Shown: piece by piece, positions 23,523 to 34,420 of the stretch
How positions within the stretch are numbered: the stretch's first letter is position 1
Layout of the letters: every line of letters begins with the position of its first letter
From: Turritopsis dohrnii
Lineage: Eukaryota > Cnidaria > Hydrozoa > Anthoathecata > Oceaniidae
Direction: 5' to 3'
Length of the DNA: 64,000 bases
Assembly (NCBI GenBank): GCA_027922465.2
Contig: BQMF02000053.1
Location: 930,001-994,000, forward strand
Notes under the pieces: model-generated
Told to the model about the DNA's origin: nothing
Database searches by the model: none
Seen by the model: only the letters and a program-made list of their open reading frames with translations
Position numbers and translations under genes: made by a program

Positions 23523-23548
23523 ATGATGACGTCAGAGCGGTAACAAAT
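23523..23548. promoter_or_regulatory. Inner inverted repeat, left copy, with CRE palindrome
   Basis: 26 bp containing ATGATGACGTCAGAGCGG, the exact inverse of 25639-25664. It holds TGACGTCA, the full cAMP-response-element palindrome, about 170 bp upstream of the P2X7-like start codon. Weaker similarity extends outward (GCCAT...TTGAAAA(C/T)ACA). It may be a terminal repeat that doubles as a promoter for genes reading inward (inference). Confidence 0.6.
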
Positions 23549-23703
23549 CATTGACCGGCGTTCGCAATACAGTTGGAAATCACTTATTTATACCAATACC
23601 CCCGGGATGGATGTTAACTCAAAATCCCTTGTGTATAAAAAGAATTATGCTTTATCGAAAAAAGCTATTTTTACAATACAAACGATTTTTTGTTGTTGCG
23701 AAA

Positions 23704-24482
23704 ATGGAGCGAAGAGAAAACACAGTAGTTGGTTTTCAATTTGAACCACTTAAGAAAAAGAACTCTGGTGAAGATTCAGATTCTAGCTGGTCAACAATTG
23801 AAGACCTCTCATCAGACGAAGAACGGGAAGGTCGTTGCAATAAAGCTGTAGAGACGTGGTGCAAGTGTGGAGGCAATTGCATCGCAATGAAAACTGAGGA
23901 GGAGTGCATTTGCTGTCATGAACTTGATTCATGTTTAGCTGTTTTTGGTTTACATGGTACGTTAAGTAACAACCAATATTCATTAACATAAAACACTATG
24001 GTAACGTAAATAATAATAACAAAAATAATAAATTACGTAATTACATAATAAATTCTTATCCAACTGTGCTTCTAGGAAAAGATTGCGTCACAGCACACCA
24101 ACATTTTTATAGCATTGTGCTTTTGAAACCAAATCTTTATACAGCCCTTGTTGGTCTTCGAGATCGAGAAAGTTGTCAGTTGCCCAAACGTGATAGTGTA
24201 CCAAACAGGTGAAACGATATGTTTCAAATTTTCGATCGACTAAAATGTTATTTGGACTAACTAATGCCTTTTTTCAACCCTAGAACGTACCGATATGCCG
24301 CCTATAGGCAGTTTACATGGTGGGCCCACAATCGCCTAGGTCGAAATATACGACGAGTAATTCCAGCCTGCGTGGTCAATCGCATCCGATCTGAATTTCC
24401 GGAAACTGGCGGTCGTTATACTGGGTTTAAGTCGGGTAGCGAAGTTGATGAAATGGAACTGACATGGGTTTACGAAAATTAA
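23704..24482 (+). CDS. P2X7-type C-terminal domain protein, three exons
   Basis: Exons 23704-23956, 24076-24208 and 24284-24482 join through canonical GT/AG sites (CATG|GTACGT, TTCTAG|G, ACAG|GTGAAA, CCCTAG|A) into 194 aa with no stop. An acidic serine-rich start (DSDSSWSTIEDLSSDEE) leads into the Cys-rich module of the P2X7 receptor tail. Visible landmarks are TWCKCGGNC, ECICCHEL, the conserved AYRQFTWWAHNRLG, and near the end IPACVVNRIRSEFP with GGRYTGFKSG. In P2X7 this domain binds zinc and GDP below the channel. Here there are no channel helices, so the domain stands alone, as in many invertebrate element-associated proteins. The role in the element is unknown. ATG 23704 is chosen because the frame upstream has only non-ATG starts. 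Confidence 0.8.
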
Positions 24483-24561
24483 ATTTGTTTTTTCCGCCCA
24501 CCGACACCCGCACACTTTCGATTTCGTGGCGCAAATCCTTGTTCATATTTACATATTACAA

Positions 24562-25553
24562 TTATAATGTTTTATTTAAACGAGTATACTTTATACTGTT
24601 TTCAACAATTATTTCTCTTTCAGGACGATCTGCTGGTTGAACAGTTTCCATTCGTCGTTTCAGTTGTCGGTTTCGTTGTGACGATTTTTTCCTATCCACT
24701 GCCCTGAAGTATGCATTCTCAGCAATATCCTTCATAAACTTGTAGCTTTTAGCCTTTTTCACTTTCGTCGCCGTAAATTTTTTCGTTCGTTTGTCCCAAG
24801 CTATTTTGAAGCGCGGAACTATTTTTCCCTCTTTCAACGTTGTTGCCTGACAAGAAAGTAATAGAAAATTTAATAAATCACGACAAGCTATGCAAATATA
24901 GGAGGAATTAATAGAAGGATAATATCAGATTTTAGATGTGTCTTACTTGTTCACGATTGACGTTTAAGTTATGATCTAAAATTGCAATTTTAGTCGAAGC
25001 TATCATCTTCTCTTTCTCGTAAAACGAACTTTTGGGAAGGTACCGAATTTTTAGGGCGTGAAATATTTCTAATGCTGATGTAGATGCATTTTGACTCATC
25101 TTGCTCATGTCTTTGACAGCGATTGAAGCAAAACTTGCTTCATAGCGTTATGAGCAGGGCTTCCCATGTTCATCCAATTTCTTGAAGCCTCTTCTTCAGT
25201 TGTGTACTCGTCATGGGCACACTTCAGGTAAAATCTTTAAATAAAAAATTATCAGAATTTAGAACACCCAGTAAAAGATATAATAATAAAAAATAATAAT
25301 AATAAAAAACGATGGAGAAAGTCATATACTTATTTCCTGTTCCTGTAAGGTCATGCCTGTTACAAACATGGTGAATGCACGACAACACCCTTTCTACCAA
25401 ATCATTGCCGCCAGTACACGTGCAAAGGGACCAGTACAAATGATTTATGATAGCTGGTATCCATTCACACAAGATAGAACATTCCTTTTTTTTTGAGGCC
25501 GAAGTGAATGTGTGTATTGATCTTTCAACAGAAAGTGAGTTGAGAATTTTCAA
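24562..25553 (-). pseudogene. Kolobok-like transposase, C-terminal half
   Basis: Three minus-strand exons are visible. 25553-25331: CEWIPAIINHLYWSLCTC then GGNDLVERVLSCIHHVCNRH, then a GTATATG donor. 25234 to about 24950: FYLKCAHDEY, NWMNMGSPAHNAMKQ, then LEIFHALKIRYLPKSSF and KIAILDHNLNVNREQ, ending at a GTAAGAC donor. 24848-24562: ATTLKEGKIVPRFKIAWDKR to the stop. The order (NHLYW, HHV.NRH, GSPAH, EVFH...YLPK, LDHN, ATTKEGK) is that of Kolobok-superfamily transposases as I remember them. A frame change lies in exon 2 near 25129, so the copy is broken. The first exon has no ATG in frame nearby; the start and middle are missing or lie in the 25793-26417 fragment. Confidence 0.65.
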
Positions 25554-25638
25554 GAGATTAGTGAGCTTTTTGTTTAGAAGAGTAAAAGTTTATAGGGGGT
25601 TTGCATCTTTTCCTATAATTTCAAAAATCAGTCCGCAA

Positions 25639-25664
25639 ATTTGTTACCGCTCTGACGTCATCAT
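25639..25664. promoter_or_regulatory. Inner inverted repeat, right copy, with CRE palindrome
   Basis: Exact inverse of 23523-23548, with TGACGTCA at 25653-25660. It lies 85 bp upstream of the first visible exon of the transposase tail on the minus strand, mirroring the left copy's position before the P2X7-like gene. Confidence 0.6.
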
Positions 25665-25792
25665 TTCCCGCGAAGCTTCGATCAGTGTTTTCAAGATGGC
25701 GACGTTGCTCACAATGTTGTTGTTGTGATTAAAAAATTATCTGTTTTGTTTGGTCATTTAGGCATAACTACTAGTGTTTTTATTAATGAATT

Positions 25793-26417
25793 CTAAGATA
25801 GTAGTTTATTTAGAATGTTTTGAGAGTAATTTATGTTTTTGTAGGAGGTAAGCTTTAATTTAACACAACCATTATTCATGTATTTGCCTGGAATCATTCC
25901 AAGTTTCTCAAATATCAAAGTGCTAGCTTTCCTCCCAATGTTAAAATTTGCTACAGCATCCATTACACCAGAGACGAGACGTAGAGAAATCATGTGAAAA
26001 ATCACAAGACGTGCATTTCAATGACAAACTGGACGAAAAACCAGATTTTTTTGAAACATTTTCTGATAGCACAAGTGTGGGGTTGAAGCACTCCTGACAG
26101 AGGGTGTTTTGAGTAAATATATCTGCCAATAATTCCATATCCATGATACGATAGCCTGTAATTCTGTTGAATTTACTTGGTGTCAATGGTTCAATTGTTT
26201 TTACTTTTCTTTGAGATACTGTAGTTTGTGGTGGTGGTGTGCTCGGTGGAACTGTCCCTTCTTCAACATTTATATACATATTTACATCGTGATCTTCATT
26301 ATTTACATTTTCTTCATTTGTATTTACATTATGTACAAGTTTTGCCCAAGATGGAACACCTTTAAAACATTTCTTTTTACTTTTTCGAGCAGATCTTGCT
26401 TTCTGTTTTCCAGACAT
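25793..26417 (-). pseudogene. Zinc-ribbon N-terminal part of an element transposase
   Basis: From ATG 26417 the frame reads a basic start (MSGKQKARSARKSKKK), a low-complexity Asn/Val stretch, then ITGYRIMDMELLADIF followed by a CxxC...CxxC zinc ribbon (LCQEC and LKCTSC). The GYRIMDMELLADIF/CxxC pattern is that of the N-terminus of Mutator-like transposase-domain proteins in invertebrates. A one-base frame change near 26000 shifts it to a second frame with ISLRLVSGVMDAVANFNIGR to KPGKYM-like text, ending at 25793. It stops short of any catalytic region. It could be the N-terminus of the same gene as 24562-25553 with the middle deleted, or a separate element gene. Confidence 0.5.
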
Positions 26418-26746
26418 TTTGACTTTTTGAGAAGCTTTGTCTTGATTTCCCTAATTCAAGGTCAAAGTGGATATATTAGGTGTAATGAGCGGAGAAATTT
26501 TGAATGCTAGATTTGCCCAAAAGGCACTACCATTTGAAGATTATAACCCGTTGCTAAGGGCGTAACCAAGGTAAACAATTACCAAATCTTGTCACCTAGT
26601 GATTTAGAAGTTAAAATTGACGACTTTCCAGTTGGAAATCGAAATTTTTGATACACCCACGTGAATCTGCGATCATTAAATGGTCTTAAATGAGGTAATT
26701 TGAAAAAATCTTTTTTTGGCCAATTTTGACCATAATTCCCCCTTAA

Positions 26747-26929
26747 ATGTCTCAGGAACAGGATCATAACATTCTTCCTATATCCCCTAACAGGTCCAGA
26801 GAAGATCACGGGGAAGAAAACGTAGAGACTACAGGCAGTGCAGGGAATATATCACCCATTCGCCAGTCACCTTCATCTTCTCGAAGAGGTTTCCTATTCC
26901 ATACTTTAAAACAGGAATGTTCGGATTGA
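26747..26929 (+). other. Unidentified polar open frame next to the TTAA site
   Basis: An ATG frame begins directly after the right TTAA and encodes 60 polar residues (Ser/Arg/Pro rich). No homology recognised. It may be chance, or the start of a host-element gene split by the Kolobok insertion. Confidence 0.2.
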
Positions 26930-27835
26930 CAAATGTGAGATTAGATATTTTTGAATCAAGCTCCACATATTAACATTACCCCCATCACAATTCTCCTCAT
27001 TTGTTAACACTTCATGAATTTTGGAGGCAGTAATAACCACCCTTATTCGGTATTCAAACCAACGCTCATTTGTGCTTTGACCACTTGTTATTTTCTCAAT
27101 CGTTTTCAAATTTTCGTCTGAAACGTTCATGAATAACTTTTGCAGAAACTGTTCAACAGATGAAGACATTAAGACTATATCATCAACATTTAGAATAATC
27201 TTTGTCTGTGCTTCTGGTATGTCAACAACTCCCCTAGCAAAATCAAATTCAGGCTTTGGAATACTGTTTCCGGAGTTAATGCCTTTCAAAACATCGTCAA
27301 GTGTTTCAACCGTTTTCATCAAACTCAAAGGTTTTAAACTACTTCCCATTTAAGGGTTATAGTTTTTCTTTGGTGTACTCATCCAACTTTTTGGATTTTT
27401 TCCACATTTTGAAAAATTGTCTCTATTCAAATTCATGTCCTTCACTTCACAAGGTGCAGTTTTTTTCCTGTTCGGCAACCATTCACATGATGTGCATGCA
27501 GGATTTATGAGGCCTATACGCATAGCTACTTCAATACCAAAATGAGCAACAGCAACATGGTTACAGGTTGACCCCATTCTTTCGATACATGTACAATGTG
27601 TTTGCAAGATATTTCCTTCAGACTTTGAAATTAGCAGACAAAAATTATGTTTGGTATCAGATAATCTTTGAGAAGGTCTGCAGTCAGTTTTCATGAAGCA
27701 ATAGGGGTTATTTCCCAACGAATGGTATGAAATCAATCCAAGCCAACCTTGCTGAAAATAGTATAAGCTTTGAGAACTTTGTAGTCATTTAAGTCCTCTA
27801 CTTGGCTATTTTCATCAAAAAGTTTTATGAAATTT
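26925..27835 (-). pseudogene. SWIM zinc finger / YqaJ nuclease element protein, fragment
   Basis: Minus-strand frame reading, in order: KLFDENSQVEDLNDYKVLKAY, a frame change near 27745, GWLGLISYHSLGNNP, the SWIM finger (CTCIERMGSTCNHVAVAHFG at 27600-27530), and CTSCEWLPNRKKTAPCEVKD. An in-frame TAA follows at 27350-27352, then a linker, then the start of a YqaJ-type nuclease domain (EYRIRVVITASKIHEVLT...MWSLIQK). The frame is lost there at about 26925. Similar SWIM-YqaJ proteins are carried by mobile elements in many invertebrates. The active-site part of YqaJ is missing. It lies just outside the TTAA-flanked element, so it belongs to a different, truncated element or to the host site. Confidence 0.65.
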
Positions 27836-27845
27836 AATTTATATG

Positions 27846-28060
27846 AACAAGGAATAATAACAAAACAAAACGACAAGTTTCTTCGACACATCCAAGTTTA
27901 TTATCTTAGTACGACGTTTCGAGCGTTCACAAAAGAGCTATACATTGTATAAAAATCTGTACTTGATAATGGGCGTTGAACGCTCGAAACGTCGTACTAA
28001 GATAATAAACTTAGATGTGTCGAAGAAACTTGTCGTTTTGTTTTGTTTTTATTCCTTGTT
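27846..28060. mobile_element. Foldback element with about 83-bp arms
   Basis: The left arm 27846-27928 (AACAAGGAATAA to TTTCGAGCGTTC) and right arm 27978-28060 are inverted repeats, near-perfect through GACAAGTTTCTTCGACACAT and TTATCTTAGTACGACGTTTC, around a 49-bp loop. No coding sequence, no clear target duplication. Confidence 0.85.
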
Positions 28061-29942
28061 TTAATTCAACCTGGTTGGTTCACATTATTATATGGACAAA
28101 AATTATAAATTGAAACTTGTTTTTAACGATGATTTCATGAAACCAAAACAAAACAGCTGGTTTTTGTATAGATAGCTAACAAACGATAAAAATTAGGGTT
28201 AAAGCTGATATTATTATTATTACGAATGTTTACCCAGGATAGTCTCTTCAGTTCCTTAAGGTACTGTTATCAATGAGGCTCATGCTACAGCATTTAAAGC
28301 CCTCGTTTGCGCATGAAAGCTGTAATGAGTGATTCTTACTGTTGTAGACGCTTGCACGACTAGGTCGGGATTGAACCCGCGAACTCTCGAACAGAAAGCG
28401 AGCACTCAATCACAAGTCTACCAGTTGGTTAATATCTAATTTCAAACGTACACGTACTTTCAGTAAGTAAAAGCTTCATTTATATGTAGCTCGATTTAGC
28501 CTTCATTCCTTCACAAATCGAGTGATAATGTACAAAAAATAATGTAAAACCTTTAAAACGTCTTTCCTTTCATAAAACGGTGTAGTGTTACGGTTAGATG
28601 TCCACAGACTTAGAAGCGTAGACCAAAAACTGTCATTTTGGCTAGAGTAGTAGAACTGTGCAAGTAAAAGTCCAAGGGTTTTCCCTTCAAATCAGTTTAA
28701 AAGCTATTGTACCAAAAGTTGTGTCCGCATTCTAGTGGTTTTTTTTATGCAATTCATAACATGGTATTGCGTTAGATTATAAACTTTGAGGGCATTCAAG
28801 TCATTCCTTTATAACATTTTGTAAACAATTCGCATAATCGTCATTTCATCTGTACATTACCTCTTCAATGTTGCTATTCTTTTTACATTTTATTTTTGTT
28901 TTGTTTTTATTACCAATTCTAACCTCGTTGTTTTTATGTAAGAGTGACCTTTTTACCAATTTAAAAATGACATTCATAGTAATTTTTCCAAAATATCATC
29001 CATTTTCAATTTCATTGCACGATAAAAGTTGCGAGACGATATTAAATGAAGAACATTTTTAAAAAAGATGTTTCAATATTGTTTTCAATATCAAAGCAAA
29101 TAGAGGGCAATATTAACTCTCATACACATAGTTAGCGCATAAGATGGTCAACAATTGAAGGTAGTTGCCCGAAGTAAAGAGTCTACTATTGACATTATAA
29201 GCAGAATGTGGAATTTTAGGAAGAAAATAACTCAAGTTGGTACTGGAAGCTAACAAAGGTGACCGACTTCCGAGCGAATAGTTAGTAGAACATAACTAAA
29301 ATAGCAGAAAACCGTTAAGGAAATATGTAAATGTATGATATGACACAAACAGTCATTGGATATGAAAAGTAAAAAGTATAAGTATAAGTATAAAAGTATA
29401 CAAAATAAATACGAAAAATGTAAAAGTTTGTTATTATGAACTATATGAGAACTTGAAATCTCAGCACATTACAGATAAGTTACTATCAAGTGATGCTTCA
29501 AACTGGAATATAAGTCTTCCCTTAAATATGTTCGAGTTTGATTTTTCGTGAGTAAGTGGTGAAGGATGAAAAAAAAACTAATATAAGTAATGTTTTCGCA
29601 GTTTTTTAAAATTCATTGCAAAATTCATCTCTTCATTCTTTCGTTGCAATTTAAGGATCTTCTCAGATCTTCCCATAAATCGTAGACCAAACCGTCAGTC
29701 TAGTAGGAGCCACTGCCACTGTTCTTGTCATAAGAAACTCACGAAAAATACATTTACACGCTCAAAGCTCCTGTAAACCTTCTTTTCTGAAAGTGCAGTG
29801 GTTTGAATGCCATCGTAAAAAAAGATAACAGAAAAAATGATCATGTGCTTCCAAGCCTCTTATCATAGTAAAAGAATTTAGAATCAGTTAAGTGTTAATA
29901 CTACGGCCTCTCAACTAAAAGCTACAGTTAATCATCAGCTTA
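28061..29942. repeat. Little content; degenerate tRNA-like SINE at 28356-28432 (-)
   Basis: On the minus strand ATTAACCAACTGGTAGACTT leads to a tRNA-like region with a T-arm-like GCGGGTTCAATCCCGAC (B-box-like). The A box is poor, and no terminator follows. It is probably a decayed tRNA-derived SINE. Elsewhere there is only AT-rich sequence and a short TATAAG tandem run near 29375-29400. Confidence 0.4.
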
Positions 29943-30686
29943 TTATATTTTAATGTTGAAATATCTAAGAACCAACTTCATAAGATCGTCATTATTCTCC
30001 TTCTCAAAGGATTTCAATGCAATTGTTTCTTCATCAGCTGTTATGATGTTGTTTTTCTTCAGAAGCGGTATCTTCACGTTGATCATTTTATTTACTGTTA
30101 CTTCAGGATGGCCTTGCATCGATAATATTTTGTCACTGTATGACAATATTTCAAAGTCACATCCTTTTGGAGCTTTCCCAAGACACATCGCATTTGATGG
30201 CTTTTCTATAACTTGCTCATAATGTGATTGCATGATTTGAAACGAAGCTGTATCACCAAAAGTATCCCGATAATATTTCTTAGCAAGAAGCTCAGTTGAT
30301 ACTTTAACTTCTCCACATCCCCAAATGTACTTATCACACGGATTGCGGTGAACTATTCCTCCTAACGACTTTGCAATTAACTGATGTCCAAAACAGATAC
30401 CAAATATCTTCGGACCATCTAAATTGTAATATACATTTCGGACAAATTCTTCTAGTTTGCGTATCCAGGGAAGTTCGTCATTCACACTGTAGCGAGATCC
30501 ACATATAATTACCCCAGCAAATTGATTAACGCTTGGTGGAAGTTTTTGGTCTATTGCGCAGAAAGGAACAAGTTCACATACATCTTGAGATACGAAGCTG
30601 TAGAACCTATTTGTTATACATTTCGCAATGCCTTCCATTCCTCCATAGTTAGGATCATCATCAGTAACAAGAAGAGCCAACTTCAT
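29943..30686 (-). CDS. Class I glutamine amidotransferase-like protein, copy 1
   Basis: 247 aa, single exon, ATG at 30686 (the extension to 30701 uses TTG and is not needed; the paralogue has the same start). It has the class I GATase fold: GICFGHQ holds the nucleophile Cys98, and QGHPEV holds His193 and Glu195 of the triad. No synthetase domain follows, so it belongs with stand-alone family members such as gamma-glutamyl-peptidase-like proteins, which are cytosolic and hydrolyse gamma-glutamyl bonds. The actual substrate is unknown. No signal peptide. A closely related copy lies 15.7 kb away in the same orientation (45629-46372). The frame is intact; lack of introns could reflect retrocopy origin or the family's normal state. 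Confidence 0.88.
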   Translation of the reverse strand: MKLALLVTDDDPNYGGMEGIAKCITNRFYSFVSQDVCELVPFCAIDQKLPPSVNQFAGVIICGSRYSVNDELPWIRKLEEFVRNVYYNLDGPKIFGICFGHQLIAKSLGGIVHRNPCDKYIWGCGEVKVSTELLAKKYYRDTFGDTASFQIMQSHYEQVIEKPSNAMCLGKAPKGCDFEILSYSDKILSMQGHPEVTVNKMINVKIPLLKKNNIITADEETIALKSFEKENNDDLMKLVLRYFNIKI

Positions 30687-33137
30687 TTTTCTGATGTGCA
30701 ATGAACTTTAACTAAAACAAAAATCAGTTTTAAATCAAAGAAGAACAGAAAGTTACATCATGATCATGTCATGCAAAATCTTTTTATAGTTGTCAACTTC
30801 TTGTAATCTTATCATAACAAATATAGACAAATATAGATTCTAGAGCATTTGAAAGTTAATTGATTAAGTTTTCTCTTCATTGTCTAATTTGTAAAAATTA
30901 TAGCATTGAGCTTTCGTCGTTTTTAATGATATATTAGATTTGAAAAATTGTACATTGACGTCATGTCATGTATTTTCGTATTATTGATAGACAAATGCTT
31001 GGAAATTATACTTGGAAAACACTCAAGTTGGATAATGAAGTTGTTATGGAAAATAAACTTTAGTTAATCATCATATGCCAGTTTATATTTATATTTCAAC
31101 ACAATTAAGAATGATAAAATTTTTAAAAAACTAAGTAAAAGCTTTTCGATTATTTCATCTTCATCTTACATTAAAATTATAAAAGTATTGAAGATGAAAT
31201 AGTCGAAAAGTTTTTGCTTAGTTTTTTAAAAAATTCGTCGTTCTTAATCGCGTTGAAGAATAATATTTAGTTAATAAATCATAATAAAACCTTTCCTTTT
31301 GAACTTAAAAAGTTGAACACTATCATTCAATATTGTATGGATTAGAACATATGCGAAAAAATAAACTTCTTTCACAAATGGTTTTTTCATTTGAAAATAT
31401 TTATTAGCTACCAAGTATATTCGACAAGAAGGAATTCTTACTTTTGTCAGATTTTACCAATTCTTCTTCCATTACGCACAGGTCGTTGAAAACTAAGGCT
31501 GACTATTACTTCTCATTATACAACGCTGTAAGATGTCGAATGGCATAAATAGCAATTAATTTGTGATTTCCCCATAAACCGAATTTCCCTCTATTGTTTG
31601 TACATTTGTTAGCAAAAAAGTTGGGTTGCTTTAGAAATGAATTTAAACTTAACATTCTGAAGAACAAAAGGTAAAAATTATGATCATCAATCCTTCTCGA
31701 ATTTCGAATAGTTATTTACAATTTTGAAGAAAAGTAACCTGTGTACGATGATAAGCATATTTTTATCTGTATTTTTGAAATAATGAAGTAACTTAAGCAA
31801 TCATAAAGAAATTGCTTAAATTTTATTCCCTTTTTGTGGGAAAAAATTTAAAGCTATCCCTCGTTAAAATACTAATCGTCAGCATTTTCACGTCAATAGT
31901 ACGGGGTTTTTTTAAATCTAAGTATCTTCAGGAAATTCACGTTCTCACTTAGTTTTTAGATTCCTGGGATCCTGCCAGAAGAATCTGGAAGCAGCTGAAT
32001 CGAGACTTCTATGCATTAAACGAAGAATTTTTTCTAAATTCTATAACTCAATCACATGATTTGTTGTCAAACTAATGTAAAATTTATAACTTATAATTTA
32101 TTGTAGTCGATGACTACAATCTTGGACAATATAATTCCAGTTCCAACTTAAAGTTTTGCCACATATTTTTGTGCAGGATTGTAGTTCTAAAATTGTAATA
32201 TGAAGCTCTAATTTCCTGCCAGCAAACTATCGAATCAAACTTGCAAAAACAATGACATTTCCTTGTTAAATTTCCATTATGAGATAATTTGGCTTTAAAA
32301 CGTTATATACGTTTGTAAATAAAAAACATGACCTCTCAACATAGAAGATCTAGCAACGGAAATTAGTATAACAGACATAACACTTCAATACACATGAAAT
32401 TGAGTTCCCAAATTGAGATGGGTGTATACACTTTTAACATGCTATTTCCTTTTGTTATGTAACTGATAGCATACAGAATTTTCACCATATTACGTATGAG
32501 CAGACTTGTACCAAGCCTCGTCATTTTCTTTTTGCACCTTTATATATATATAAAAAAGACAACTTGCTCTGGGTGAGGAGGTTGTAGGAACGCGAACGTC
32601 TATTCACTCTTTTAAATAGAACAAGAGATTTAGGAGGAAGCCGATGCAATTTGTCCATAAAGAAAACAACAATTTATTAAGAACAGTTTTATCTAGGCCA
32701 ATCACAAATCTAAATACGAAAAATTCTGTTAGCATTGTGTTAGTCCGCATCTCCATCCTGGTGGTGCACGCCATGCCGTTAATTAACCTTTCAGAATGGT
32801 AAGTCATTTTGTCAAGGTTTACTTTGGAAAATCGGGAAATCGTGTTTAAAATGAATTCAGCAGATTTGTAGTTTGTGTTATGAAAAAGATGACTATAGAA
32901 TAAAGATATTTCATATAGATATAAAGTTAATCTTCAAACCATTACGTCTGTTTATTCCCTTTTAATGGGAAAATTGAAATGTTCTTGTGAAATACATTGC
33001 TGTTACATAAGAATATGTCGGAAGGTTTTCCCCCTACGAAAAGAAAAATTGAAGATTCTTTTCTTTAATCCAGTGCAAACCAAATGTAGATTGAATCATC
33101 GGAGATTTAATCCATGTTATACTCCGTTACACTGTAA
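30687..33137. repeat. No gene; foldback at 31095-31257
   Basis: 31095-31163 and 31189-31257 are 69-bp inverted arms (TTCAACACAATTAAGAATGA versus its diverged complement; TTTTCGATTATTTCATCTTC versus GAAGATGAAATAGTCGAAAA) around a 25-bp loop. The rest is AT-rich. The open frame at 32604-32807 (minus) matches nothing I know. Confidence 0.6.
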
Positions 33138-33578
33138 AATTTCCCTCATGCTCCCTCAAGTCCGTTTAAACACCGTGTTAATGCCTTGCTATCAAAGTTC
33201 CTCTTCTTTCTATGTATTATATTGTTTTATCAAGTTTTTTGTTTTGTTTTGTTTTTATTTCTCTAAAATCACCCGTCGTAAGCAAATTTGTTGATATCAG
33301 TCGAAATTCTACTTGTTTTAAGGCTTAAGACGGGTTGATTCTTTTTATTCACACTAGCGCAAGCTGTAAAACTGTCGCAAGGCTTACCATCGTCGTAACG
33401 AAACGTAACGACGCTGGTGAGAACCAGCCTTAATTACATCTTATTACTTAGTAATCTTCATTTATTATTTTCATTCCGCATTACTGTAATTAATAACTAT
33501 TAAAACCTTTAAAATGGGACCATTCTTGTTGGCTATATCATAATATGGCGTTTAACTAAAAGTTCGGAAAAGCTCAAT
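33138..33578. mobile_element. Diverged MITE of the GACCTTTCCCGA family
   Basis: GTCCGTTTAAACACCGTGTT, AATGCCTTGCTATCAAAGTT at the left and TTGGCTATATCATAATATGG, CGTTTAACTAAAAGTTCGG at the right correspond to the two ends of the intact element at 53539. The open frame at 32965-33294 runs into it and is not supported as a gene. Confidence 0.55.
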
Positions 33579-34420
33579 ATACTATTTTTACAACATTTAG
33601 AAAGTCCCCGCAGACATTGACTCTGGTTTTACCATTAACATTAATGACAAAACCACTGTTTTAACAACAGCAAAAAAGTGGAGATAAAAAGCAGCTGCTC
33701 TCGTTCCTTTTATCCAGTAAAAACGTAGACACATTGTTGAGGAGTTGATTGATAAATGTAAAAATTGTAAAACCATTACGCTGTATCCCTTGTTATTAAT
33801 AGAACAAGTAAAACAAACTCAAAAAGTTACAGTGAATGAAGACGTTTTCGAGTAATCAACCACTTGAATATTTCCGAAAGCTGATAATAGCAAACTTGTT
33901 TCGAGTGCCATCACCCACACTTGCTACCACACCGTTGTAACAGACCTTTCCCGAATTTTTGTTTAAATACTGTGGCAATGGGTAGTTATCAAGGTATATG
34001 TAATAGTTGATAGGTATTTATCAAGTTTTGTCTCGTTTCTAAGTACCGTATTTCCTCTATTTAGCACCCCCTCCCCCTATATTCAAAAATAATTTAATAA
34101 GCACTCCCCTCTAATAAGCGCCCGGGGCGGTTAATAGAGATATATTTTTTTACAAAACTTAGAATAAGCGCCCGGGCGGTTATTACAAAATAAGAAATTT
34201 TCCTTTTGGCTAGGTATCCTAGTCGCTCTAATCTCCGATACGCAATATCGGGAAATCGGGATTCCCTGCATTTTAAAATCGGAGGGAGAGAATAATGGCC
34301 TAGTCCAATTTTCCTGAGAAAAACAAATGTTTTTGCGTTTTTCTTTTTTTCTGTGTGAATAATTTACAATGATAAGCACATTCAGATGAATGAGTGCTGA
34401 CATAGTCAATTTAATGAATA

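Larger units (their letters stand above)
22573..26742. mobile_element. Kolobok-type DNA transposon, TTAA target duplication
   Basis: GGGGGAATTATGGT at the left end and its exact complement at the right end (26729-26742) are flanked by TTAA on both sides (22569-22572 and 26743-26746). TTAA duplication is typical of Kolobok and piggyBac elements. The contents fit Kolobok: on the minus strand a zinc-ribbon N-terminal segment (25793-26417) and a Kolobok-like transposase C-terminal half (24562-25553). On the plus strand is an intact P2X7-like gene. A second inverted repeat (23523-23548 and 25639-25664) lies inside and brackets the P2X7-like gene and the transposase tail. Either one element sits inside another, or the transposase middle was lost by rearrangement. 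The 950 bp at the left (22573-23522) are non-coding. Confidence 0.7.

Noticed and set aside
26211..26510. 99-aa hydrophobic plus-strand ORF (IYIHIYIV...)
   Set aside because: Antisense to the Asn/Val low-complexity part of the zinc-ribbon fragment. Its hydrophobicity is a coding shadow.
27846..28060. Penelope-type hammerhead ribozyme, suggested by CTCGAAACGTC
   Set aside because: No CUGANGA box precedes the GAAA in either arm, so the core is incomplete.
30522..30704. Plus-strand ORFs over both amidotransferase genes (also 45513-45908)
   Set aside because: They are antisense shadows conserved only because the minus-strand genes are conserved.
32965..33294. 109-aa plus-strand ORF with Cys-rich start
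   Set aside because: Its second half is inside a MITE of the GACCTTTCCCGA family, and no homology was recognised.
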